A DNA stretch of 64,000 nucleotides from Kushneria indalinina DSM 14324 (GTDB lineage Bacteria; Pseudomonadota; Gammaproteobacteria; Pseudomonadales; Halomonadaceae). The translations under genes were made by a program, and so were the position numbers. Of this stretch, positions 8,097 to 16,706 are shown piece by piece. A model generated the notes under the pieces. That model saw nothing but the letters and a program-made list of their open reading frames with translations. It did no database searches and was not told the DNA's origin. The stretch covers positions 558,001 through 622,000 of the forward strand of contig NZ_QRDJ01000008.1 of assembly GCF_003385845.1 (NCBI RefSeq). The letters are read 5' to 3'. The first letter of the stretch is position 1, and each line of letters starts with the position of its first letter.

Positions 8097-9080
8097 TTAA
8101 GTTAAGTCTGGATTGTTTAAAGAATAAATTATTGTATTGTGCACATCGTTTACTGCGTTCGGTGTTTTTTCAAACAAGATCCCTACATTTTCTTTAAATT
8201 CTTCTACGTTTTTCAAACCATCCAGTAACGCTGTATTGGCCAATCCTTGACATCTTGAAACACTAAATTTTGTTATATTTTCATATAGTTCTAAGGTGTT
8301 CTTTTCAAAATCCATAATTCTAAAGCCTGAATGTACTGAGTCATTCCGGAAGTTTCTAATACTGTCGATATCTTTGACTAACTTTTTCGCCCAAAAAGAA
8401 TAATCTTTATGGGTTTCAAGCTTCTGAATCGTGTTTGCTGTTACATCTTTTCTATGCTTTCCATTTGGGAAGCCTAAGAACCACCTGACCATGCCAACGA
8501 TGTTATCATTAACGGATTCTTTAAGAAGCGCTTCAAGAGCAAACCAGTTAAATAATATTCTGAGTTGTTTGTTGCTCTCATAGTTGCTTTTTCTCGACCA
8601 GTGTAGTGATCGGGAATACCTCTGGCTAAGATCGTTATCTAAAGATAGTAAATAGTTTATCCAGTCATAGCTTCGTATACTGTTTCTTTGAATTAAAAAA
8701 CCCATTGCTCCCTCGAACCCCACTTTTTCAAGTGGGAATGTTTCCCCAGTGTCCATGTTTTTTATAAGTCCAATGCTGGAAATTTTTAATTTCGATATAG
8801 ATGTTTCAACTGCTTTTAGATCTAGGATCTCGTTAAATGTGTTTTCGGCGCTATTGAGTGCTTCTTGAATATTTTTAGATGTTAAACACGTGGCAACTCT
8901 GGCGCTAAACATGTATTGTTCGTAATCTAAGCCATGACTGTTCGCAGATTTTTTAAAAGTATCAATTTCAAAGGGAAAATCATTTCCATGAGGTCTAATT
9001 TCAACAGTGCCATAGACAGATGTTTCTGATACTGAAATACTATATTTATCAAGCAATTTAATAATTAAGAAGTTGGTCAT
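8097..9080 (-). CDS. ApeA-like HEPN-domain protein (putative RNase)
   Basis: A 327-residue protein. The C-terminal half contains LRILFNWFALEALLKE (about residues 173-188) and, near residues 242-251, RNFRNDSVHSG, which carries the HEPN catalytic pattern R-N-x-x-x-H (Arg245, Asn246, His250). Such Apea-like HEPN domains are typically metal-independent RNases used in abortive infection. The N-terminal about 160 residues are mixed alpha/beta with no family I recognise and may be a sensor. The ATG overlaps the end of the helical-repeat gene by 23 nt, so the two are translationally linked; the SLATT gene follows 16 nt later. Codon use is AT-rich, unlike the flanks. Confidence 0.7.
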   Translation of the reverse strand: MTNFLIIKLLDKYSISVSETSVYGTVEIRPHGNDFPFEIDTFKKSANSHGLDYEQYMFSARVATCLTSKNIQEALNSAENTFNEILDLKAVETSISKLKISSIGLIKNMDTGETFPLEKVGFEGAMGFLIQRNSIRSYDWINYLLSLDNDLSQRYSRSLHWSRKSNYESNKQLRILFNWFALEALLKESVNDNIVGMVRWFLGFPNGKHRKDVTANTIQKLETHKDYSFWAKKLVKDIDSIRNFRNDSVHSGFRIMDFEKNTLELYENITKFSVSRCQGLANTALLDGLKNVEEFKENVGILFEKTPNAVNDVHNTIIYSLNNPDLT

Positions 9081-9672
9081 TTTGATAAGGAAGGGCTTTG
9101 ATAAGTCGTGGAATAAGAAGTTTTTTAATTTCGGTTTTTTGATTAGCTGATTTTAAACTTAATTTATTTTCTTGGAGGTATTTGGAAAAATAAAAAGCTA
9201 TTAGTTCGCTTTTGAATTTGATGCAAGATTCTAAAATAAATGAAAGGCGCTCATTTTCTACTTCGTTAGATAAGATGTATTCGCAACATGATTCGGCCCC
9301 CTTTTTATAATTGAGTGCAAAAAATAACTGCAATCTGTACCAAATTATTTCGAGTTCGGGGTGGTTGAGAGATGTTAGTTTTTCTTCGTATATAGCTGCT
9401 TCTTTTTTGTTAAAAGTTCTTATTGATAGCTTATATCCTGTTTTTAAAGTGTAAGCGTGATCGGGTTTTAATGTATAAAGCTCTTTAAAAAAATAGTTGG
9501 CCTCAATATATCTTTCTTTAGCAAGCAAGGCATTTATTAAATCTCTCAACCTTTTAATGTATTTTTTGTTTTTTTTCGGCGTATCTCTGTATTTTTTTTC
9601 GATCAATTCCAAGGTGCACCTATATAGTTGTAAGCAATGCGAAAAATATTTTTGTAAGGTTGAGGCTTCCAA
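9058..9672 (-). CDS. TPR-like helical-repeat protein, probably 5'-truncated
   Basis: A 204-codon reading frame made of paired amphipathic helices (for example ALLAKERYIEANYFFKELYT and LQLFFALNYKKGAESCCEYI), like TPR or other alpha-solenoid repeats. It has no ATG anywhere: the earliest possible start is a TTG at 9672, with an in-frame TAG at 9688-9690 just upstream. A second TTG at about 9612, preceded by AGGTG, is an alternative. The AT-rich composition stops within the first few codons, so the true N-terminus may have been lost when the island edge formed. First gene of the operon with HEPN and SLATT. It might be the C-terminal part of a larger protein. Confidence 0.55.
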   Translation of the reverse strand: MEASTLQKYFSHCLQLYRCTLELIEKKYRDTPKKNKKYIKRLRDLINALLAKERYIEANYFFKELYTLKPDHAYTLKTGYKLSIRTFNKKEAAIYEEKLTSLNHPELEIIWYRLQLFFALNYKKGAESCCEYILSNEVENERLSFILESCIKFKSELIAFYFSKYLQENKLSLKSANQKTEIKKLLIPRLIKALPYQNDQLLNY

Positions 9673-10142
9673 TTCGGATGATGCTCTCTACGCGCTGTCG
9701 ACTCCCCGCCCCGCCTGCGTTAAATGGGTCACCCCTGCAAGAGGCGCCGATCCGCGCCAGCACTGGGCCTCGTAGCGATTCGACGGTCCCAAAAAACCTT
9801 GCGTTTCCTTGCCATTCCACACCGGCCACACCGAGTGGTGTGGGGTCAAAAGCCGACTCTGTGATACACGTTGCCGCGCTGACCTGAAAGCGGTTGTCTC
9901 TTGCGATCCTCGGCAAGCTCTAAAAGTCTTTTCAGCACAATATTCGAGCGCGCTGATTAAGTAAAGTTGTGTAACAGGAAGGTGAGACAAAAGCAGTACT
10001 CATCACGAGCTCTTTCGCTCGCCAGAATGAAATGATCACGCCTCGCTTTAGCCTGTTCCGGCCGCTGCGCTATTCGGACTGGTGGCTTCGTCACCGAGGC
10101 GTTTGATTCATGGGATAGGGAAGGGAGGGGCAGGGTTAATGT
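9673..10142. other. Gene-free stretch at the right edge of the island
   Basis: GC-rich DNA resumes abruptly. Short open frames exist here on both strands, but none has a credible start, ribosome site or recognisable product. There is a hairpin CCACAC...GTGTGG at about 9826-9843 and a second, CGAGC...GCTCG, near 10008. This may be decayed mobile or host sequence. No copy of the left-edge tRNA-like motif was seen. Confidence 0.5.
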
Positions 10143-11003
10143 CTATTGCCTGAAAAACCTGAGCAGGGCGTTGGCCAATGCTTCTGGCGCTTCTTCGGCC
10201 ATATGGTGACCGCAGTCGATACCGTGACCTGAGAGTGTGGTGGTCCATGGCCGCCACACTTCCAGTACATCGCCATAAAGTCGCTCCAGATCATCACGCA
10301 GTGACCACAGCACCAGGGTAGGGCACTGAAGGCGCCGGTCCTGATCGCGGTCTTCTCTGTCATGCAGATAATCAATGCCCAGGCCTGCGCGGTAATCTTC
10401 AATCATGCCGTGCACAACCTCCGGGTCATGAATGGCCTGTTGGAAATCGGCATACGCTTCCGGCCCCATGATGTGTGGATCAGTGCCATACCACGCATCA
10501 GGATCAGCAAGAATGGCGCGTTCCGGTTTCTCTGGCTGGGCGAAGAAAAACCAGTGCCACCACGCCGTGGCAAAGCGGGCATCGCACTGCTCCAGGGCTT
10601 CCAGAATCGGGACGCCATCCAGTATGGCGGCGCGTTCGATGACGTTGGGGTAGTCCATGGCAGTGCGAAAGGCGGTATAGCTGCCCCGGTCGTGCCCCAC
10701 GATCGTGAAGTGATCAAAGCCAAGGTGCTGCATCAGCTCGACACAGTCGCGCGCCTTGGCACGTTTGGAAGAACCGGCATGATCCGGCGTGTCCGCTGGC
10801 TGGGAGGATTGACCGAAACCTCTCAAATCAGGGCAAACCACGGTGTAGTAGGGGGCCAGTAGCGATGCGACCCGGTGCCAGGTGGCATGTGTACGTGGGT
10901 GGCCGTGTAGCAACAGTACCGGCGGACCGGAGCCGCCGTGTCTGACACGCAGGGTGGCCTCGGATAATTTGATCATTTCAAGCTGAAACCCTTCGAATAT
11001 CAT
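10143..11003 (-). CDS. Alpha/beta hydrolase, haloacetate dehalogenase-like
   Basis: A 286-residue alpha/beta hydrolase. LLLHGHPRTHATWHRVA carries the oxyanion-hole HG motif, CPDLRGFGQSSQP follows, and the nucleophile elbow VGHDRGSYTAFR has Asp as nucleophile followed by Arg, as in haloacetate/fluoroacetate dehalogenases and epoxide hydrolases. The WHWFFFAQPEKPE segment and a C-terminal GHHMAEEAP catalytic His also match the haloacetate dehalogenase group. Probable reaction: hydrolytic removal of halide from a short haloacid, though epoxide hydrolysis cannot be excluded. The ATG at 11003 follows a strong AGGGAGG site; the frame stays open further upstream but without homology. It is divergent from the GNAT gene. 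Confidence 0.8.
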   Translation of the reverse strand: MIFEGFQLEMIKLSEATLRVRHGGSGPPVLLLHGHPRTHATWHRVASLLAPYYTVVCPDLRGFGQSSQPADTPDHAGSSKRAKARDCVELMQHLGFDHFTIVGHDRGSYTAFRTAMDYPNVIERAAILDGVPILEALEQCDARFATAWWHWFFFAQPEKPERAILADPDAWYGTDPHIMGPEAYADFQQAIHDPEVVHGMIEDYRAGLGIDYLHDREDRDQDRRLQCPTLVLWSLRDDLERLYGDVLEVWRPWTTTLSGHGIDCGHHMAEEAPEALANALLRFFRQ

Positions 11004-11183
11004 CGCGGCCTCCCTTCGAGATATGTGCGCCTGCTTACTGAAGAGTAGCGCCAATAACCCAACCCACTTGTCCTGATGTAACGGTTGCGCCCCGATCCAC
11101 CCTTTTCCAGCCTTCCTGCTTTGGCGAGCAACAGGGTGTGGCACGTTATTGACCAAAACACGTAGACCTATAAGGAGAGCCTT

Positions 11184-11606
11184 TTGAAGATTCGAACGTT
11201 CAAGCTTGAGGATCAGGCAGCGGTCATCGCGCTCTGGCAGCGCTGCGGCCTGACGCGCCCCTGGAACGATCCCGTGCGGGATATCGAGCGTAAATGCAGT
11301 GAGGACCCGACGCTGTTTCTGGTCGGTACCGATCAGGATGGCGGCGTGATGGCATCCGCCATGGTGGGCTTCGATGGCCACCGCGGGTGGCTCTACTATC
11401 TGACGGTTGATCCCGAGCATCAGCGGCAGGGGTATGGCCGGGCGCTGATCGAGCAGGCTGAGCGGCTTCTGATCGAGCGGGGCTGTCCGAAGCTTATGCT
11501 GATGGTGCGTCGTGGTCAGTCAGGACTGGAAGACTACTATCGCGCGCTGGGCTTTGAGGAAAATGAGGTCGTCACGATGGGAAAACGGCTGATCGAGGAT
11601 GATTGA
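11184..11606 (+). CDS. ypeA: GNAT acetyltransferase, YpeA family
   Basis: A 140-residue GCN5-related N-acetyltransferase. WQRCGLTRPWNDPVRDIERK near the N-terminus is diagnostic of the YpeA group, and LTVDPEHQRQGYGRALIEQA holds the acetyl-CoA binding Q/RxxGxG/A motif. It should transfer an acetyl group from acetyl-CoA to an amine; the acceptor is unknown. The start is a TTG at 11184, chosen because it lies just after AAGGAGAG and matches the family N-terminus (KIRTF). It stands alone between the dehalogenase-like gene and the acidic secreted protein. Confidence 0.88.
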   Translation: MKIRTFKLEDQAAVIALWQRCGLTRPWNDPVRDIERKCSEDPTLFLVGTDQDGGVMASAMVGFDGHRGWLYYLTVDPEHQRQGYGRALIEQAERLLIERGCPKLMLMVRRGQSGLEDYYRALGFEENEVVTMGKRLIEDD

Positions 11607-11768
11607 TGGGCAGGTAAATCCCGAGCCGGAGACGGGGTGATCCTGTTTTCAAACTTAATTGATCGGAGGCATACCAAAAGATTGGGGAAAGTTGTAGTTC
11701 TTTTTTGGTAGCGGACTACATTAAAGATCCTGCTGTTTAACAAGAATACGTTCAAGGGAGTTGAACAC

Positions 11769-12833
11769 ATGCCGCAGCCAACCAGGACCCAATCCTTCGC
11801 CTTTAACAAAGGCGGTGACCAAACGTTTGTATTGCCGGAAGACGTCGACACGCTGGCGTTGAACGCACAGTTCAACGAGAGCCGTGCCAGATCCGGCGAG
11901 ACGCTTTCGGCCACCGCTCAGGGCGAGACGCTTGAAACGCTGATGCTCAGTGGCAATGGCCGCATTGAATGGGACAACAGCGCCATCGAGAGCACGGCGG
12001 TCACCTATACCGATGCCAGCGCGCTGGAAGGCGGGCTTGAGTACACGGCCTCTGCCGCAGTGCAGGAGACCATCGTGCTGGGCGGGAGCGGCAATGGTGC
12101 GGATGTGCTGTATTTTCCCGAGGATGCATCACGATACGGTCAGGATGGCGATGGCATCGATACGCTGATCGGCTTTGATGGCATGCAGGACACGCTGTTT
12201 GTGAACGATGAGATCATGGCCTCCTTTGAGACCATCGATTTTGATTATGCCGTGACCGCCTGGGATGCCGGCTCGCTCGAAGAGGCGTTCACCATGGCAG
12301 GCGAAATGGACAGTGGCGATGCCGTGATTCCCGTGTTTTTTGAAGACGACTTCTATCTCTATCGCGACAGCGGCCCGTCCGGGCTGGATGACAACGATTT
12401 TGCCCTGCGTCTGAGCGACCTGGCCGGCGGGCCCAATACCCTGTCGGATCGTCGTGACATGATTTCCAAAATGGCGCCGGCGCCCGAGGGCCCCTTTACG
12501 GATGTCATGGTCGAGGGCACGGTCAGCGGTACCGAAAATGCGCCCGACAGTTTTGTGCTGGGCGACGATGATGCCTGGTGGGGTAGTGTCATCACTGACT
12601 TTGAACTGGGTATCGATCGCATCGATGTGTCCGGGCTGACCGGCACGGATGGTGAAGCGCTGGCCTTCGACGATATCCATTCGATGTATAACGGCAGCGG
12701 TATTGACCTGATGATCGACGACGGAGCAGGCACCAATACGGTCACGCTGATCGGCATCCCCAAGTATGACCCGGGCGCACCGATGGGGGAGCTGCACTAC
12801 GCAATGGGGTCGGAAGACTTTCTGTTTGCCTGA
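11769..12833 (+). CDS. Acidic Asp/Gly-rich protein, possible type I secretion substrate
   Basis: A 354-residue, strongly acidic protein with no N-terminal signal peptide. Two segments (IVLGGSGNGADVLYFPEDAS with DGIDTLIGFDG, and DSFVLGDDDAWW with DFELGIDRIDVSG) resemble the beta-roll flanks and C-terminal domains of serralysin/RTX-type exoproteins (pattern D-x-I-x-D-F...G-x-D-x-I-D). The extreme C-terminus, EDFLFA, fits the acidic-plus-hydrophobic ending of type I secretion signals. I do not recognise a specific family or enzymatic domain. AAGGGAG lies before the ATG, and a strong terminator follows. No type I exporter genes are in the window. Confidence 0.6.
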   Translation: MPQPTRTQSFAFNKGGDQTFVLPEDVDTLALNAQFNESRARSGETLSATAQGETLETLMLSGNGRIEWDNSAIESTAVTYTDASALEGGLEYTASAAVQETIVLGGSGNGADVLYFPEDASRYGQDGDGIDTLIGFDGMQDTLFVNDEIMASFETIDFDYAVTAWDAGSLEEAFTMAGEMDSGDAVIPVFFEDDFYLYRDSGPSGLDDNDFALRLSDLAGGPNTLSDRRDMISKMAPAPEGPFTDVMVEGTVSGTENAPDSFVLGDDDAWWGSVITDFELGIDRIDVSGLTGTDGEALAFDDIHSMYNGSGIDLMIDDGAGTNTVTLIGIPKYDPGAPMGELHYAMGSEDFLFA

Positions 12834-12861
12834 TCAGTTGCCAGATGTGCCTCGATAAACG

Positions 12862-12890
12862 AAAAAGCCCCGCTTCGGCGGGGCTTTTTT
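12862..12890. terminator. Strong bidirectional-looking terminator
   Basis: AAAAAGCCCCGC, loop TTCG, GCGGGGCTTTTTT: an 8-bp GC stem with a tetraloop and flanking A and T runs. It follows the acidic exoprotein gene and also lies beyond the end of the convergent LysR gene. Confidence 0.93.
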
Positions 12891-13020
12891 GTCGCTGCAG
12901 GGGAAGCCGGTAATAACGTGGTGCGGTCAGGTTGACGGTCGCTCATTTCATTGGCTTCTGACACCCGTTGCCGAGGTCCGGCAAGGTTCAGTGTGGTCCT
13001 GCCCCTTGAACATGTCGGGC

Positions 13021-13908
13021 CTATTGCCGAGAAGCGTCTCTGGCGACGGCCAGAAAGTTGTTCAGCACTGGATTGGTGGCATTTGCCGACCAGGCCAGAA
13101 CCAGTTCGGCCTGTGGGGCTTCAGGGTCGGCCAGTGGGCGGTACACCACACCTTCTATCGACAGGGCAGCCGCCGAGCGGGGCAGCAGCGTATACCCAAG
13201 GCCTGCGCCGACCAGGCCAATGATCGCATGCAGTTGTTCAACTTCCTGGGCGATGGTGAATTCCACATTGTGGCGCTCACAGAGTGGCCGGAAGACCGAG
13301 AGCAGGTAGGTCGATTTTTTGGCCGGCGCAATGATCATGCCGTCGGTCACGATATCCGCGAAGGCGATTGCGGTTTTCTGCGCCAGCGGATGATCGGCAG
13401 GCAGCGCGACCTGATACGGCTCGCGCAGCAGCGTCATGGTCTTCAGGGCATCAAGGCCTGCAATGGGCCTCATCAGGGCGGCATCGAGCGTCTCTTCCTG
13501 CAGCGCCTGAACAAGCTGGGCAGAGATCAGCTCGTTCAACTCCAGTCGCACATGGGGATGATGACGCCGAAAGCGCGATACCGTTCGGGGGAGCAGGTGA
13601 AGCGCGGCATTTTCCACGAACCCCAGTCTAAGTTTCCCGATCTCTCCCTTTGATGCCCGGCGTGCTGCATCGATGGCAATGTCGTATTGCGTCAGGACAC
13701 GTCGAGCCTCCTCCACAAAGGCCTTGCCCGCTTCGGTAATCACGACCTGACGCTGGGTACGTGAAAACAGGGTCAGCCCCAGCTCGCGCTCGATTCTCTG
13801 TACCTGCTGTGTCAGCGCCGACTGGCTGATGCCCAGCCTGGCAGCCGCCCTGACAAAGTGACGCTCTTCCGCCAGTACGGCGATCGATAAAAGGTAGTTT
13901 AAATTCAC
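13021..13908 (-). CDS. LysR-family regulator divergent from the tct operon
   Basis: A 295-residue LysR-type regulator. The winged helix-turn-helix is at the N-terminus (LAEERHFVRAAARLGISQSALTQQVQRIERELG split over residues about 10-42), followed by the two-lobed effector-binding domain starting near GKLRLGFVENAALHLLP. The GTG at 13908 was chosen because it gives the usual MNLNYLL N-terminus; a TTG at 13929 would add seven residues. It is divergent from the tctC gene, 246 bp apart, and so very probably controls the tct-sulfatase operon in response to the imported substrate. Confidence 0.88.
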   Translation of the reverse strand: MNLNYLLSIAVLAEERHFVRAAARLGISQSALTQQVQRIERELGLTLFSRTQRQVVITEAGKAFVEEARRVLTQYDIAIDAARRASKGEIGKLRLGFVENAALHLLPRTVSRFRRHHPHVRLELNELISAQLVQALQEETLDAALMRPIAGLDALKTMTLLREPYQVALPADHPLAQKTAIAFADIVTDGMIIAPAKKSTYLLSVFRPLCERHNVEFTIAQEVEQLHAIIGLVGAGLGYTLLPRSAAALSIEGVVYRPLADPEAPQAELVLAWSANATNPVLNNFLAVARDASRQ

Positions 13909-13928
13909 GGCGTTAGACTTGAGTCTCA

Positions 13929-13945
13929 AATAAGTGATTCTTATT
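13929..13945. promoter_or_regulatory. Inverted repeat in the LysR/tctC intergenic region
   Basis: AATAAG-TGATT-CTTATT is a perfect 6-bp dyad with a 5-nt spacer, located in the AT-rich stretch just upstream of the LysR start. Its position and symmetry fit a LysR-type (T-N11-A-like) binding site. Not verified. Confidence 0.4.
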
Positions 13946-14154
13946 AGATTATCAAATTCTATTGGTTATTGTGGATCAAAAGTCATCCTCGCACGTCAGG
14001 TTCCGTCCCGTTTGACCCTTGAATGGAACGATAACGTTGCCGGATGCCTTTCCAGGCTGATTCAAAAGAGAAGTTCTCATCAGCAGCGCTTATAAAACCG
14101 ATAACGGGTTCTGGAAAAGGCGCGTCACTCTACATGACCAAAAGGGACAACATC

Positions 14155-15126
14155 ATGTTCAAACGCATTGCCTTGCCTCTGGTGGGCATACTCCTGGGTT
14201 CGCTGGCGTTTTCAGGTGCGCAGGCAGGCCAGGGAGACTGGCCGCAAAAGCCGATTCATCTGATCGTGCCCTATTCGCCCGGCGGTAACGTTGATCTCAT
14301 CGGCCGAACATTGAGTGAGCCGCTCAGCAAGGAGCTGGGCCAGCCGGTGGTCGTGGAAAATCGGGCCGGCGCCGGTGGCACCATCGGCAGTGGCGAGGTG
14401 TCACGCGCCAACGCTGACGGCTATACGCTGTTGCTTGGTGACATCGCGACGCATGGTATCAACCCGCATGTCTACGACGACCTTGCCTACGACCCGGTCG
14501 CTGATTTTACGCCCATCGTTCAGATTACCTCCGTGCCACTGGTACTGGGGGTTGGCCCCCGGCTCGACGTATCCACCTTCGAAGAGTTCAGGGAGCTTGC
14601 GGAGTCTCGTCCGGAGGACATCGATTACGCTTCGGCAGGGATCGGGACGCCTCAGCACCTGTCGTTTGAATATCTTGAATCGCTGCTTGGTTTTGAAGGG
14701 CTGCACATTCCCTATCAGGGGTCTTCTCCTGCCCGTACGGCCCTGATTGGCGGTGAAGTCGGCGCCTTCATCGATGGCACGATGGTGCCCGCCGTTCGGG
14801 AAGGCTCGATCAAGGCGCTGGCGGTGACCAGCGCAGAACGGGCACAGGCGCTGCCGGATGTCCCCACACTCTCCGAGCTGGGGGTCGACATGGTGTTCAC
14901 GTCCTGGCATGGCCTGTTTGCACCGGCGGACATCGATCCCGCGATTGCCGAGCGACTCAACGAAGCCATGAACAAGGTGCTTGATGAGCCGGCTGTTCGT
15001 CAGCGGCTGGAAGCGGTCAGCATTGAAGTGATCGGTGGTACCGCGGATGAGTTCGCCACCTTTGTTGACACGCAGTCCGAGACACTTGGCGAGCTGGTCG
15101 AGATGGCTGATGTGTCAACGCACTAG
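14155..15126 (+). CDS. Tripartite tricarboxylate transporter binding protein (TctC/Bug)
   Basis: A 323-residue periplasmic protein. Signal peptide MFKRIALPLVGILLGSLAFS ends near AQA, then WPQKPIHLIVPYSPGGNVDLIGR, VVVENRAGAGGTIGSGEVSR and the C-terminal SWHGLFAPADIDPAI are hallmarks of the Bug/TctC family. It should bind an organic carboxylate or related anion and present it to the TctAB permease. The ATG at 14155 (after AAAGGGA) was preferred to one at 14134 because it places the signal peptide at the N-terminus. First gene of the operon tctC-sulfatase-tctB-tctA. Confidence 0.9.
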   Translation: MFKRIALPLVGILLGSLAFSGAQAGQGDWPQKPIHLIVPYSPGGNVDLIGRTLSEPLSKELGQPVVVENRAGAGGTIGSGEVSRANADGYTLLLGDIATHGINPHVYDDLAYDPVADFTPIVQITSVPLVLGVGPRLDVSTFEEFRELAESRPEDIDYASAGIGTPQHLSFEYLESLLGFEGLHIPYQGSSPARTALIGGEVGAFIDGTMVPAVREGSIKALAVTSAERAQALPDVPTLSELGVDMVFTSWHGLFAPADIDPAIAERLNEAMNKVLDEPAVRQRLEAVSIEVIGGTADEFATFVDTQSETLGELVEMADVSTH

Positions 15127-15212
15127 TTCCGGAACAGATCACGTCGAATCTGTCGCGGATCGGTCTCAACATCGATCTGCGGCGGCGCTCACTCTTTCAT
15201 GGAAGGTCATCG

Positions 15213-16697
15213 ATGTCTGACTCAAGGCCCAACGTTTTATTCATCTGCGTGGATCAATGGCCGGCCGATCTGCTGGGCTGTGCCGGCCATCCCGTCATCG
15301 AGACGCCCACGCTGGATCGGCTGGCGGAGCTGGGCACACGCTATACCCGGTGCTATGCCGAGACGCCGATCTGCATTCCTTCACGGCGGTCGATCATGAC
15401 CGGTGCCAGCTCCCGGTTGCACGGTGATCGGGAATTTCAGCCTTCATTGCCCATGCCAAAGGATCTGCCCACGCTGCCGCAGTGCTTCAAGGACAACGGT
15501 TACCAGACCGCCATGACGGGCAAGCTGCACGTCTATCCAACGCGTGATCGCATCGGTTTTGAAGAGGCATGGCTTGCCGAGGAAGGGCGCGGGCAGATCG
15601 ATGGTCCGGATGACTACGAGATATATCTGGCGGATTCAGGATGTGTCGGGCAGCAGTTTTTGCACGGCATGAGCAACAATGAATATGAATGGCGACCCTG
15701 GCACCTGCCGGAGCACACCCATGTTACCTCCTGGACGACCACTACCGCGGCACGCATGATCAAGCGTCGCGACCCTACTCGGCCCGGGTTCTGGTATGTC
15801 TCCTATACGGCGCCGCATCCGCCGCTGGTCCCGCTTGCCTCCTATCTGGAGCGCTATCGCGACCGCGACATGCCGGTGCCGACCGGGTCGGAATGGTCCC
15901 GGGATACGGAAAACCTGCCCTATGTGCTACGTGCCGTGCAGGAGTACTGGCGCGATCTGGCCCCGGTGCAGCATGCCAACATGCTGCGAGCGTTCTACGC
16001 CCTGTGTACGCATATCGACCATCAGATTCGCGTACTGATCGGGACGTTGAGGGAAGAAGGGCTGCTCGATAACACCATCATCTGTTTTACCGGCGATCAC
16101 GGCGACATGCTGGGCGATCATGGGTTTTATGCCAAACGACTGATGTATGAAGGCTCGGCGCGCGTGCCGTTCATGCTCATCGACAAGCGCGATGGCGGGC
16201 GCGTGACGCCCGGGGCGACCGATGACCGTCTCATGGGGCTTCAGGACATCATGCCAAGCCTTCTGGAACTGGCTGGTCTCCCCATGCCCGAGGGCGGCGA
16301 CGGCAGGAGTGCGGTGAACGGCGAACGGCGTCATACCTTCTACGGGGAGGCGTCTGCCGGGGTGCGGGCTACCAGAATGATTCGCGATGAGCGCTACAAG
16401 TTGATCTGGTACCCCGCAGGCAACCATTTCCAGCTGTTCGATCTGCAGGAAGATCCGCTGGAGGAGGTCGACCGAATCGACGATCCCGATCATGTCGATA
16501 TCGTGGAACGTCTGAAGGGGTCGCTTCTCGAACACCTTTACGGTGAAGACCTGGAATGGATTCGTGATGGTCAACTGGTCGGCACCGAAGCGCCGGCGCA
16601 TCAGCCTCATCATAACCGGGGTCTTTCAGGGCAGCGCGGGCTTCACTATCCAGAGCCGCCTCGGACCGACCCGTCCAAACCCGTTGGATCCTGGTAG
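15213..16697 (+). CDS. Cytoplasmic type I sulfatase / phosphonate monoester hydrolase family
   Basis: A 494-residue alkaline-phosphatase-superfamily hydrolase. PNVLFICVDQWPADLLG supplies the first metal-ligand region (Asp14-Gln15). CIPSR (Cys54-x-P-x-R58) is the signature whose Cys becomes formylglycine, and TGDHGDMLGDHG carries the second metal-binding pair. The DQ rather than DD pair is shared with choline-sulfatase and phosphonate-monoester-hydrolase members. There is no signal peptide, so the enzyme acts inside the cell, needing a formylglycine-generating enzyme encoded elsewhere. It lies between tctC and tctB, implying that the transporter brings in its sulfate- or phosphonate-ester substrate. 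Confidence 0.85.
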   Translation: MSDSRPNVLFICVDQWPADLLGCAGHPVIETPTLDRLAELGTRYTRCYAETPICIPSRRSIMTGASSRLHGDREFQPSLPMPKDLPTLPQCFKDNGYQTAMTGKLHVYPTRDRIGFEEAWLAEEGRGQIDGPDDYEIYLADSGCVGQQFLHGMSNNEYEWRPWHLPEHTHVTSWTTTTAARMIKRRDPTRPGFWYVSYTAPHPPLVPLASYLERYRDRDMPVPTGSEWSRDTENLPYVLRAVQEYWRDLAPVQHANMLRAFYALCTHIDHQIRVLIGTLREEGLLDNTIICFTGDHGDMLGDHGFYAKRLMYEGSARVPFMLIDKRDGGRVTPGATDDRLMGLQDIMPSLLELAGLPMPEGGDGRSAVNGERRHTFYGEASAGVRATRMIRDERYKLIWYPAGNHFQLFDLQEDPLEEVDRIDDPDHVDIVERLKGSLLEHLYGEDLEWIRDGQLVGTEAPAHQPHHNRGLSGQRGLHYPEPPRTDPSKPVGSW

Positions 16698-16706
16698 GAG
16701 CGTGCC

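Noticed and set aside
9688..9990. 100-codon minus-strand frame at the island's right edge
   Set aside because: No recognisable product and no ribosome site; it lies in what looks like decayed or intergenic DNA. Could be a gene remnant, but nothing supports it.
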